Source: Certhia americana
Lineage: Eukaryota; Chordata; Aves; Passeriformes; Certhiidae
Assembly: GCA_018697195.1 (NCBI GenBank)
Contig: CM031857.1
Span: 68,278,841 to 68,342,840 of the forward strand
Length of the DNA stretch: 64,000 nucleotides
Direction: 5' to 3'
Position 1 is the stretch's first letter; every line of letters begins with the position of its first letter. A program made the position numbers and the translations under genes. This document shows, piece after piece, positions 25,501 through 34,519 of the stretch. The notes under the pieces were generated by a model. It saw only the letters and a program-made list of their open reading frames with translations, was not told where the DNA came from and ran no database searches.

Positions 25501-28009
25501 AGGGGGTGGGGGATCAGGACATACCTATTACTAAAAAAGCATTTTACTTGAATTGCAGCACAGTTCCAGTTTATTCATTGACCATCAGGTCTAGAAAGAC
25601 TATGGTTTATTACAGAAGGCTTGATCAGCTATTGAGCAATTTCCTAATTTTTCCCCTCCAATATAATGCCATTCCCATGCAGATCAAAATCTAATCCTGT
25701 ACACATCTACTTCACTTTTAAGGCACTTCTGGGCTTTCAAGCAGCACTAACAGAGGAGCAGGCACATGGAAAATCAGACACACCAGTGAATCTAGCCCCA
25801 GACATCCTATACTGTTTCAACCAACACAGAACTGTGTCTCAAGCCCAAGCAACTTGTCTACTCCAAAACCAACAAGAGAGACCTTCAGACATCCTGGGAC
25901 AAGTAAACCTAACAGTCTGAAGCAGATGGCTTCTGATCTGCTATTTAATTTTAAAAACCCATGTATTTTAGAAGACAGCCCAGACAGTACCAAAAGAATA
26001 TTCAGGTAATAAGAAACTGATCCAAGCAATTCACTCTTATTTTATATGGTTATTTGCCAATATACTTTCTGACACTGTTCACATTAACAAAATGGGCCAA
26101 CATGTCCCTGCTGCCCTAGATTTCAGCTTCATTAAAAACAATGAATGTCCACCTCATTGAAAGAATTTCTCTGCAATATCTCCTTTTTTATCCTCTTACC
26201 GTTATGCACAGTGAATAGTTTGTATCTTGCAGTCAGAGCTTTGAAAATTTTGCTGGGATAGCAAGAGATACATTCTGGGTTTAGGGTGGGCCTTCTACTT
26301 GATTTGAAGTCTACACTACAAACCACAGAAGTATCAGGTTATGTCAACCCTCCATGATACTCCCTGCTCTCTCCTAAAAGATAGTAAAAATTGGCAAGAT
26401 TTTTTCCTGAATTCAGGCTAAACAAATTCCTTCCTCCAACTTTAATTCTGAGAAGATGGGGTTTTCTGGTGAAATTTTTCAATGAAGTTCCAAGCTAGAG
26501 ACAAAGATGTGTATTAAAAAGAAAGGGCAGACAGAGCTGTCAGCTTTGCCAAAATTTAAAAAGATTTACATGCTTAAAAATGAAAGCACTCAAATATCTT
26601 TATTACATGTATCACCAATAGATTCACTTATATAATGTTAATGTACTATCTCAGTGCAAGAGAGCAACAGTGTGGAAGCCTCTCCCAGTACAACTCAGGA
26701 ACACCTAGAAAGGAAGTGAAAGCACAAAACAGTGGCTTGGAATAACCCAGTGGCTTTATAGGAAGATATGAATGAGTACCTAACCAAACTGCTAAGTGCT
26801 TAGATCAGAAAGTAACTAGGAACGGATTCAAATATCAAATATCTTTGTCAGTTTGATTTCACTCTCCTATTGTCACTCTTTGCACTTTCTGCAGAGCGGA
26901 GGGTATCCACACTGCATCACATACAGAGTGTACTTGGGGTCTCCTCCGTTTCATCAGACAGATAAACAGAAAAAGAAAAGTAATAGGACTACAGCCAGGA
27001 AGTCTTGCTGGGCTTCTACAAAAAAGCCAAGAAATGACTACATAGTTGCTACAAGTAACACACTGTCAAAATTATGAAACTTGAGAAAAGGGAGATGTCT
27101 GACTACTTTCACTACCAGTGCTTCGCTCCTACTTCACACGTCAAATGCGCCTGCTCTTTTGTTAGCACTCTAACAGGGAAGGTCTGGGAGTAAAGCCCGG
27201 GTGAGGGACAAACAAACCAGACAATAAATGCCAGAGTACAAACATAAAAGACCATTTCTTCCCTCATAATTATTGTTAGTTATGCTTTATGAAAAGAAAG
27301 CGAGAGAAAAAAAAAAAATAGAAAAAAAAAAGAGTAGTAACGAATGAGCAAAGAATTTGAGAAGCAATTAGTGACAGCCATGAAATTAGCTCTGGGGCTT
27401 TCAGAGAACAAACTAGTAAGAGCCTTTTAATTCCCGAGGGAGAAGAGAAAGGAACTGCGAAAGGGTCAGAGAGGGGAAACGTAAACTTTTTATTCAGACT
27501 GCTGCAGTTTTTAATTGCACACCCCCTCTTTGTTTCCCTTGTCCTCCGCGACACAGCACTATGCCCAAAGGCACAAGCTGCCCGAGCATCCCATAGCACA
27601 CGGGGTCCCGCAGAAAGCCCCGCACCTCAAGGCGCGGGAGCAGCATGCCCGCGCTCCAGCGCCCTGGGCCGCCAGGCCCGCTCAGCGCCTCCCGACACCA
27701 TCCCGCCGGCACAACGCGCGATTCCCAACATCCCACGGCTGCCAGCAAGTCTCGGCCACCGCCGGGACCGGCCCACACCCCAACTTCCTTCCCCGCACGG
27801 AGCCGCAGAGCCTTAAAAGACACAACCCCGGTGGGGGTCAGAGCGGCGAGCCGCGGCGGAGCCCCTGAGCTGCTGCCGCCACCGGCCGGCCCGCCTGCCC
27901 CCCGCACCCACCCCCGCGGCGGCGGCACTGGCCTTACCTTGCCCAGGCAGATGTGGCAGGTGATGGGCAGCGTGAGGGACAGCGTGACGCTGGGGCCGTG
28001 CTGCGCCAT
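6032..28009 (-). CDS. OBI1: OBI1 (RNF219) ORC ubiquitin ligase 1, six coding exons
   Basis: RING-type E3 ubiquitin ligase. The mammalian protein ubiquitinates chromatin-bound ORC3 and ORC5 to promote origin firing, and also binds the CCR4-NOT deadenylase. The join is 28009-27938, 23447-23312, 22305-22214, 20562-20314, 17115-17027, 7535-6032 (72+136+92+249+89+1504 nt), giving 713 residues; I recall the human protein as 726. All five introns are GT-AG and phases match at every junction. A C3HC4 RING is complete: C18, C21, C31, H35, C38, C41, C52, C55. Heptad-rich coiled coil spans roughly residues 80-130, 160-210 and 225-259. The Ser-rich tail has a strongly conserved block at 509-545 (starts MNRTRTSSEASMDAAYLDK) and a DEELYDLP motif near 380. 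The basic C-terminus (695-713) is NLS-like. The start was chosen by similarity to the mammalian N-terminus and a CCGCCATGG Kozak context. Identification rests on recalled family similarity; no search was run. Confidence 0.96.
7536..17026 (-). other. OBI1: OBI1 intron 5 (9.5 kb)
   Basis: Donor GTATGT at 17026, acceptor TTGCAG at 7536. Ordinary AT-rich unique sequence. I see no nested gene and no recognisable transposon. A short 30-bp-period duplication (about 15898-15942) is the only internal repeat noted. Open frames here are short and unrelated to known proteins. Confidence 0.85.
15898..15942. repeat. Short direct duplication in OBI1 intron 5
   Basis: TTTTAAGTTTGCTAT recurs with a 30-bp period, separated by TTACTATCTATTTA-like sequence. 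Minor local duplication. Confidence 0.8.
17027..17115 (-). CDS. OBI1: OBI1 coding exon 5
   Basis: Encodes residues 184-212 plus two bases of K213, beginning ANKKLSMENNSLLRENLRLK, a heptad-rich coiled coil followed by AEVDSRSPQ. The acceptor is CCTTAG and the donor is GTATGT. The split codon is completed by the first base of exon 6. This exon is too short to stand out as a long open frame and was found by reading across the intron. Confidence 0.94.
18101..18141. repeat. Poly-C tract with C-rich flank
   Basis: A run of 20 C, one G, then further C-runs of eight, five and four on the plus strand. The OBI1 transcript strand therefore reads as several G-runs in intron 4. Homopolymer length is prone to sequencing error. 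Confidence 0.85.
18960..19034 (+). mobile_element. CR1 LINE 3' tail fragment
   Basis: Short fragment with the characteristic CR1 ending: GTTGGACTCAACGATCTTAA, then AGGTCTTTTC and finally AAATGATTCTATGA. Sense strand is plus, antisense to OBI1. The 5' boundary is uncertain; only the terminal part is convincing. Confidence 0.75.
19251..19289. repeat. C-run plus interrupted poly-A tract
   Basis: Seven C followed by about 30 bases of A interrupted by single G residues. Low-complexity sequence in OBI1 intron 4. Confidence 0.8.
20314..20562 (-). CDS. OBI1: OBI1 coding exon 4 (coiled coil)
   Basis: Encodes residues 101-183 (83 codons). The exon starts with a coiled-coil stretch (DEIESLQKEVEDLRGKNLSL), passes through a Ser/Glu-rich linker (about 135-157) that differs most from mammals, then resumes helix with EEWSKKLKTANDMCEKLMD. 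The acceptor is CTTTAG and the donor is GTAATA, a less common but valid donor. Both ends are phase 0, so skipping this exon would keep the frame. Confidence 0.94.
20563..22213 (-). other. OBI1: OBI1 intron 3 (1.65 kb)
   Basis: Donor GTAAGG at 22213, acceptor TTTAG at 20563. Unique sequence; nothing recognised inside. Confidence 0.85.
22214..22305 (-). CDS. OBI1: OBI1 coding exon 3
   Basis: Completes codon 70 and encodes residues 71-100, including TVRKHLRKTRLELLHKEYE, a basic helical segment that leads into the coiled coil and is nearly unchanged from mammals. The acceptor is TTTAG and the donor is GTAAGG after GAG (phase 0). The 92-nt length keeps the frame across the exon 2-3 and 3-4 junctions. 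Confidence 0.94.
22306..23311 (-). other. OBI1: OBI1 intron 2 (1.0 kb)
   Basis: Donor GTAAGA at 23311, acceptor TTTAG at 22306. Contains an AT-rich hairpin at about 22720-22763 and a short poly-A tract near 22867-22879. Confidence 0.85.
22720..22763. repeat. AT-rich inverted repeat in OBI1 intron 2
   Basis: Two overlapping near-palindromes built from TTTGAT/ATCAAA units lie side by side. The right one (about 22744-22762, core GATTTGATTTTAAATCAAAT) can fold into an almost perfect hairpin. Function unknown; may be chance AT-rich sequence or a degraded short element. Confidence 0.6.
23312..23447 (-). CDS. OBI1: OBI1 coding exon 2 (RING finger core)
   Basis: Encodes residues 25-69 plus the first base of codon 70. 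It holds six of the eight RING ligands: C31, H35, C38, C41, C52 and C55, with spacing C-x3-H-x2-C-x2-C-x10-C-x2-C. The segment HVFCSICIEVWLKNNNQCPA is typical of this family. The acceptor is CTAAAAG at 23448 and the donor is GTAAGA at 23311 (phase 1). The polypyrimidine tract lies slightly upstream of a weak A-rich acceptor. Confidence 0.95.
23448..27937 (-). other. OBI1: OBI1 intron 1 (4.5 kb)
   Basis: Donor GTAAGG at 27937 inside the CpG island, acceptor CTAAAAG at 23448. Apart from poly-A tracts (25059-25075 and 27307-27331) I see unique AT-rich sequence and no coding signal. Its first few hundred bases belong to the CpG island. Confidence 0.85.
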
Positions 28010-28250
28010 GGCGGGCCCCGAGCGGCGCGGCCCGGCGCCAGCAGCACGGAAATCCCGCGGGCGGGCGGCCCCGGCCCCCGCCAGCCCCGCTACGGCAGCC
28101 GGCGAGGCCAAGCCGCCGCCCGGCGCAGGGGAGCGCCGCCCGCGCTGGCAGCGCTCGCCTGGAGAGCGGGCGGGGGCCGGCCCCTCACGGCTCTGCTCTG
28201 CTGCTGCTGCTGCCCCCCAGGAGGTGGCCCGGGAGTCCATGGGGGTCTCA
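27600..28250 (-). promoter_or_regulatory. OBI1: OBI1 CpG-island promoter and first exon
   Basis: Strongly CpG-rich sequence surrounds coding exon 1 and stops abruptly on both sides. GC-box-like motifs occur upstream of the ATG at 28168-28177 (GGGCGGGGGC) and 28057-28070. No TATA box is visible, as is usual for housekeeping CpG promoters. A short CTG run lies near 28198-28213. The transcription start is not determinable from sequence alone and probably lies between 28010 and 28250. Confidence 0.75.
27938..28009 (-). CDS. OBI1: OBI1 coding exon 1 (residues 1-24)
   Basis: Encodes the first 24 residues, ending ITCHICLGK, which supply the first two RING zinc ligands (C18 and C21). The ATG lies at 28009-28007 in CCGCCATGG context. 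The exon ends AAG followed by the donor GTAAGG (phase 0). The same frame stays open upstream to another ATG at 28240, so an N-terminal extension is formally possible. The mammalian start matches the shorter form. Confidence 0.93.
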
Positions 28251-28460
28251 GCCTACACACGGCATGCCTGGGGAAGCGCAGCGCCCTGGAGAGCAGGCAC
28301 AGTGCCTGGGCAGGGAGAGGCCAGCGCGGTACCAAGGGTGGTCTTTCCTCTGTGCTGTGCTGGGGTTTCGTCGTGCTGAATGAAATAAACGGCTGGTTTA
28401 ATTCTGTTAATTGCCCTGAATCGCAGAGTTAGAGAATTATGGAGTTACAGAATTACAGGA

Positions 28461-28875
28461 TCATAGAATGGCTCGGGGTAGAAGGGACCTTAAGGATCAC
28501 CTGGTCCAATCCCTGGTGAAGGGACCTTTCACCAGACCAGGTTGCTCAGAGCTCCATCCAACCTGGCCTTGAACACTGCCAGGGACATGGCACCCACAAG
28601 TTTGGACAACCTGTTCCAGTGCCTCACCACTTGATATCCAACCTTAACTTACTGTCTTTCAATTTGAATCTCTTCCTCCTTTTCCTGTCACTACATGGTC
28701 TTGTAAATAGTCTTGCCTCATCTTTCCTGTAATTCTCTTTAGGTACTGGAAGGCCACAATTAGGCCATCCTGAAGCCTTTTCCAGCCTGAACAATTCCAA
28801 TTCTCTTAGCCTTAGGAGAGATGCTCTATGCTCCTCTGACCAACTTGGTGGCCTCCTCTGATCTCACTCCCATAT
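28461..28875 (-). mobile_element. CR1 LINE 3' fragment
   Basis: Starts with the reversed CR1 tail (TCATAGAATGG, AGAAGGGACCTTAAGGATCA) and continues through typical segments such as CCAACCTGGCCTTGAACACT and CTGTTCCAGTGCCTCACCAC to the TAGGTACTGGAAGGCC stretch. Sense is the minus strand. It lies just upstream of the OBI1 CpG island and is 5'-truncated at about 28875. Confidence 0.92.
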
Positions 28876-31299
28876 CCTTCCTGGGATATGGGAACATGTT
28901 CTCATGGCACGCATTCTAGGGGAAACTCCCTGGGCATGAGCCTTCCTTCCCCACTAGCTCCAGTCCGTCTGCAGGAGCCGTGCCTGGCCACAGTCTCACA
29001 CCTGGCATCACGGCTGGGTTCCTGCACTGCCCTCCTGCTGCACGGGCAGCTTGGGCCAGCCTTTGCTCCTTGGCCCACCACATTGCCAGTCAGCTCAGGT
29101 GGGATTTGCACAGCCTATGCAGCTTTGGGGGCAACAAGAAAATGAGGACAGGGATAAGCCCTCATGCCCTGCAAGGCACTATATGTGATGATGCTGTGTG
29201 GAAGATTCTGATCCATGGAAACCAAGGGGCCAAATCCGAGGATGAAAATTTTGCATCTGCTGCCCAGCTCCAAATCATGGAGCTTTTGCTTTGCACTTTC
29301 TGGGCTGCTGGAGAGGAGCTGGGAAGTAGTGCTGAGGGGATATGAGGCTCTTAGGAGTCTGCTTGCTTGACCTCAGTCCCAGGATTCTTGTAAATGTGCC
29401 ACAGCATGCTGAAAATTATAGACCTGAGTGATTTAACATTGCACCACAAGATAAATGCTTATAATGCTGAGCAGCTAATTCAAACAAGCATGAAGTTGTG
29501 GATGCAATGATTAACAAGGAAAGTATCTTAGGCCGACATAGCAGAGTTGCACGGATGCATTTCAATTTGATATAGGTAAGTCACTGCAAATAAAACGAGG
29601 AAACTAATCCGTGGTGACATTCCAGCATAGACAAGACCTAGCGGATTTGGTGGTAATGCAATGCTTGAGAAGGAGAGGATGGGTTTGAATAAGGTGTACT
29701 TGATAAAAATTGAGTGCTTACATGTTACAATACTTGTTAGTAAACTTCAGGAAAAATTACTTATTGTCAAATAGGAAAAGAACCATTTACCAATACAATG
29801 AACATACCATTAATTAATATAGGTGGAAGTGAGTGGACATCCACTTCGAGGAGATTTATTTAGTCTTGGCACCACTGATGTGCTGCTTAGGTAGAATGGT
29901 GCTCAGAGAAATTTTTAAGAGAAATGTAAAGTTTTCGAGTTTTAAAGAGAACCACTGGAGCCTGAAATTCATTGAGTGAGTTTATTGTGCAGCCAGCAAA
30001 CTACACAGGAATGCAATGAATCCCTTTTATTTATCTTTCTTAGTTTTATCTTTATACTGACTTTTATTGAAAAAATGTGAACAGACAATATAGAGAGTAG
30101 AAAGGGTAAATGCATGAAAGAGAAATCAAAACCAAGGAAATGCATCTTACATTTGACATGTGAAACTCTTTTAAATGAATCTGGGATAAAGCAGGAACCC
30201 TTTCAAAGACATGACTTCCACTGCTTCAAAAAAGTGTACGTAACTGGAAAGTGACCTGTTAGAGAGCTAGCTCTGTTGGGATGAATATATTTTCTCTCAA
30301 CCAAAAATGACTTGTAAAGGAGTTTATTTTTCTGAATAAGCTGCTAAAAGGAACATGTTTTCTCTTAAGGAGGTTAAACATATTTGTTTAGCAGATTTCT
30401 GCTGAAGTTGTATGCTTAGTCCATGAAAAAATTCTTTAAAAATTATTTGTGATCTAGTAGTGCCTCAGGTTTTTTTGAAATTTATGAGTTGATGTTACCA
30501 ACTCTTCAGGGGTATGGAAAATACTTAATTCTGTAGTACTGAAAGTGAGACCTCAGAGACCAAGGAGAAAGGAGCTGGAGGGGTAACAATCTGCTGCAGC
30601 TGAGGGGAGCTGAGAAATACCATGTAAACACAGGACGTAACAAATATTTAACAGGTCCAGGCTATTGAACACCATAGTCCACATAGTATGAAGGATACTT
30701 TTGCAAGAGGGCTGGAGCCAGGATGAAACAGATAAAAAAATTCCTGGAATGCCTGGCATGCCTCTGCTGAAGCACTGGGGCATAAGGATCAAACAGTCAG
30801 GCAATTTTCCAACAATCTGGTCACTGCTGGTAAATCTATAGAGAAAGGATGGGTTAAAAACTGAGACTCTAACCATGAATGATCTCCTAGGATTAGGGCT
30901 TCATCTGTGAAACCCTTCAGCAACTTCACTACCAGCTCCTGAAATCTCAGAAACCTGAGAGGATTAATAATGGAAATATGAAAATATCATCTGTCACAAA
31001 ATGTAAAAAGTTCTTTGATGAGAGCTTGAAAAGAACCAATATAAGACATGACAAGATGGTCAGAGTACTAAACTGAGACAATTAAGTCTTTTCTGCTTGA
31101 GACATACATTGTTTGATTTGTAAAGATTAATAAAGTTACTATATTTTTGGCTTAAAGTATATAATTCCTGTATTTTGGATCCCTGCATGTTTCCCAGCAG
31201 TGTGCAGAGAGAGGAAGGAGCAGGTGAAAGTATGAAATGTCTGTCTTCTTGGCTAATTAGCCCAGTTATAAATAATGCAGTTGCATTGCTTCCAATAAT

Positions 31300-31303
<4 letters not shown>
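28876..31303. other. Intergenic DNA, no gene seen
   Basis: Moderately AT-rich sequence. An open frame of 107 codons on the minus strand (30876-30553) has no recognisable similarity or splice context and is not called. No repeat family recognised. Confidence 0.65.
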
Positions 31304-31348
<45 letters not shown>

Positions 31349-31361
31349 TATATATATATAT
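31304..31361. repeat. (AT)n microsatellite
   Basis: About 38 bases of AT dinucleotides, a TAAAAATA interruption, then about ten more units. Self-complementary and able to extrude as a cruciform. Confidence 0.95.
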
Positions 31362-31940
31362 GGATGTGGGGCTTTATGCCTTGGAAACCTACCTTAAAGG
31401 TCATTTTTTGTACCAGCACAAGTAGACATAAACCACTGATAGCCAAACTATCCACCCTCTGTAGCCATTTCTGCAACAGTGATCTGTTCAAGTTGTCTTT
31501 GAAGAGTTTCCTCTTCAGGAACAAGACTGGATGGATCTTCAGCTTTTATAGAAGGGTTTCTCTGGCAGTTTTGCATGATTTAGGGGAATATAGAGTGAAA
31601 TTTGCCTAAAACTGAGTAAAGAAGCACTGGATTCTAGGTGTCTAATTCAGACCTGTGGTCATTAGAGGGTGAAAACAGGTTCCTCCTGCTCAGGATTTTA
31701 GTGTTGAGGAGCCCTGCAGAGTGGTGGCCTCACTGGCTCTTGTTGTGAGACACCATCTCAGAGATTCACCAGCTGCAGTTCAGAGGTCATTCAGTGGACA
31801 TATGTAGCTCTGGGATACCCCTGTCTACGCTGCCTGAGGACTGTAGGCTACTCTTGCCACCTGCTCTTTGGGAGTTCCCATGTGGTTTTCATTTTAAAAT
31901 GTAAGTAAATTTAATCTCTCTCTTTAAAACAGTATTTTGG

Positions 31941-32276
31941 TGTAGTTTTCTCCTGTCCCTTTAACCCCCCACAAGCAGCCAGCCCAGATTTAGGGGGAGT
32001 ATTGGAAGAGGGAACTACAGAATAGGGTAGAGAGAATTGCAAAAGAGGCCCTCTTACCCCAGGATGTATTCCAAGGCCTTTATTCCTTGAAGGGAAATCC
32101 GGAGAGAGAGAGAGAGATCACATGGGGGAGAGGGGTTTTTATCACCTTTGGGGTCGGGGTCAGGTTACCTGTCCGATCCTATAGGTCAAGAGACCAGGGG
32201 GCAGGTAACCCAGGCCGGTTACAGTTTCTGGGGGAGGGGTTTTGGGGGAAAATACATTCCTAAAGGGAATACAACA
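31941..32276 (-). mobile_element. Solo LTR of an endogenous retrovirus, 6-bp target duplication
   Basis: A 336-bp element runs from TGTAG to AACA on the plus strand and is flanked on both sides by the identical hexamer TTTTGG (31935-31940 and 32277-32282). Read on the minus strand it is TGTTGTATT...AACTACA, with GTGATAAAAACC (TATA-like) followed by AATAAA (32084-32079), the expected U3-R order. Sequence continues straight into the duplication, with no primer-binding site or internal genes, so this is a solo LTR. A 6-bp duplication is usual for class II (ERVK or alpharetrovirus-like) elements. A short GA run lies inside. Confidence 0.82.
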
Positions 32277-32282
32277 TTTTGG

Positions 32283-33157
32283 GGTTTGGCTGCAAAAAAT
32301 TTTTTTGTATTTCTAGAAAGGATATAAGATGAATGCTAGAGGCCAGAAAATTAATTTCTGGCCATTGGGTAAGAGAAAACTGGGACAGAGAAAGAGAATG
32401 ACTTTGTTGATTTAATAATATTTGAGATTGACAGTCTTGTGGAATCTTGGTGCAGTTAGTGTTCTTCACAAGCAATGGTCAAAGATGACAAATCACTTTT
32501 ATAGATAAAGTTTTCATTTTGAGTTTAACCACTGTAGCTATTTCCTCTTGAAGAAGAATATTCCTGCTCTCAAGTTCCATGGCCCACAAAAGAATTCAAA
32601 GTGACTAGCTCAGATGTAGAAGTCTTGCTTCTAGGCATCCAAAGTTCAGTAAGAAAATCCCCATTCTTCATGATCTCTTTTAGATTTTTTGATCTTGCTC
32701 TTCTGATGTTTTCCATTTTTCTTGATGTATCAGCAAAGAGCCAAACAAGTAAATAGATAATGCTGGGTTATATCTGAAGTCGGTGCAACTTTTATACTTA
32801 GAACACTTGGCTGTGCCCTTCTTTCTTTTTGAGGGTCATGCAAGGGGCTGATTTCGCTTCATGCCCATCTGCATAGTTTTAACTGACTTAGGAGACTGCT
32901 TCTGCAGGGAATATCTTCAAGTTTGGGCCATTATTCTGCAAGTTTTGGTTGCTATGTTTATCTCTGGCATTGCAAGTGTTTGATGGTTTGATGCAACTGA
33001 CCTTGATTTAAATCATAATTATGAAAGCCTTTCAGAACATCTTGTGGTGCCTGCTGCCAGCAGAGGCTCTGTCCCACAGGATGTAGTGAAGAATGATGCA
33101 AAACACTGCAAAACATCAGAGAAATTTGATAAAGGAACAGAGATTACAAAAATCATG
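32283..33157. other. Intergenic DNA, no gene seen
   Basis: Unique AT-rich sequence between the solo LTR and the CCCTT microsatellite; nothing recognised. Confidence 0.65.
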
Positions 33158-33201
33158 CCCTTCCCTTCCCTTCCCTTCCCTTCCCTTCCCTTCCCTTCCC
33201 C
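33158..33201. repeat. (CCCTT)n microsatellite
   Basis: About nine pentanucleotide units, pure pyrimidine on the plus strand. Mirror-type polypyrimidine runs can form triplex DNA. Confidence 0.95.
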
Positions 33202-33319
33202 TTTTCTTTTTCTATTATAAGAGTGTAAAATCTTAATGAGTAGAGTATGCTGAGCAGTGCTGTTCGCCTCCGTTATTCTCCCAGTCTCAAATGTTTACCA
33301 GCCAATCAGAGCATTCCTT

Positions 33320-33710
33320 AAAACCAGAGATTTATAGTGAAAAGTCAGCCCTAATTGAATTTCTTCATTAAGAACACCATCAAACAGATACAGAACACCT
33401 TACACCACCTTGTTTAAATTAGATTCATTTTTCTGATTAATTATTAAAAGGAAAGTTTAAAAAATCATAAAATCTTAAGTGCTATTAAAAATTGATTAGG
33501 AATGCATTTTTTCATTGACCCAGTTTGTATTTTTTTTTAATTTTTTTTTCGTCAAAGCTAATACATTTGAGTAGCTTCCTCAGACAGAAGTTTGTAATCA
33601 TTTGGTCATCAGTCAATTAATCACAGCTTCATAAATATTGATCTCAGATTACATTTATTCTTCATTCTTGAAAGATAGTTTTTTATTAATTTAGACTCAC
33701 TCACATACAT
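33320..33710. other. AT-rich candidate conserved noncoding element
   Basis: Many TAAT/ATTA homeodomain-type cores (CTGATTAATTATTAAAAGG, GTCAATTAATCACAGC, TTTTTATTAATTTAG) occur in non-repetitive sequence with no coding frame. This resembles developmental enhancer sequence by composition only. Confidence 0.3.
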
Positions 33711-33739
33711 TGTGGTTTACACTGAAATAATTTTTAAAA

Positions 33740-34440
33740 GTTCTATTAAAATTTAATTTGAGCAGCCAGCCAACGGTGCAGCCACTGCACATTGTGCCTC
33801 CTTTTGGCAGGTTTGTCACCTCCTCTTGAAAGGTCCTGAGTGCCCACAGGTAATCCTGTAGGGCTTGCTGTCTGGCATCTGTCACCCATAAACCTCTTCA
33901 TGTGGGAGATACACACCACTCATCCCAGATAGGAGTAATTTGTGACAAAGTGTGGATTTTTCTGAGAGGAGCAAGGAGGGCTCTGATGTTTCTCTTCCCA
34001 CCCTCCGTGGCCATGTTCTGATTCCTGGTAGTCCTTCACAGATGGTGGTGTCTTCCTGATTGTCATATAGCACTTGATTGTCCCTTGGCCTCTGCCAGAC
34101 ATCCCCACATGTGAAGGGTGTGTTTGTGGCTGCATAGGTTGGCTGTCCCCATCCCTGCTGCAGTCCCTGTCATGGAGGTCATACATGACATTCTAGGATG
34201 GGGAGGGTACCTGGGAGTGCTTTTGCAGGGCCTGCAACCGTCTCTCTTCTGCCTAGAAAAAAATCCAGTCTTTACTTTTGTAGAAGTTGTGTCTGTAAAC
34301 AGAAATTCTAGGAATTTTTGAAGTGAGATACTGCAAGGAAGAGGAAGGACTCTTTGATTCTGAGCATTTGGAGGGAGCACAGTCCTTCTCATAGCAGGTT
34401 CATCACACCTGAAGCAGTACTGAATCAATGCAAGCAATCT
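33740..34440 (-). other. Fragmented coding-like stretch, possibly decayed transposon ORF
   Basis: Several partly overlapping minus-strand open frames in different frames cover this stretch. One contains a plausible helical peptide (ARQQALQDYLWALRTFQEEV) followed by Cys residues. Frame changes and stops break continuity, as in an old LINE or retroviral coding remnant. I do not recognise the family. Confidence 0.25.
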
Positions 34441-34502
34441 TTATTAACATTTCTGGTCCAGTTGCACCTAATAATTTCCAACTTGACAACAAAATATCTT
34501 TA

Positions 34503-34519
34503 TGTGTGTGTGTGTGTGT
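34503..34519. repeat. (TG)n microsatellite
   Basis: Short TG dinucleotide run of about eight units. Confidence 0.9.

Noticed and set aside
27494..28379. Long frames of 117-248 codons on both strands around OBI1 exon 1
   Set aside because: Artefacts of CpG-island composition. Only 28009-27938 is supported as coding, by splice site and homology.
30553..30876. 107-codon minus-strand open frame as a possible exon or small gene
   Set aside because: No recognisable similarity, no matching splice partners, no promoter; left as unexplained.
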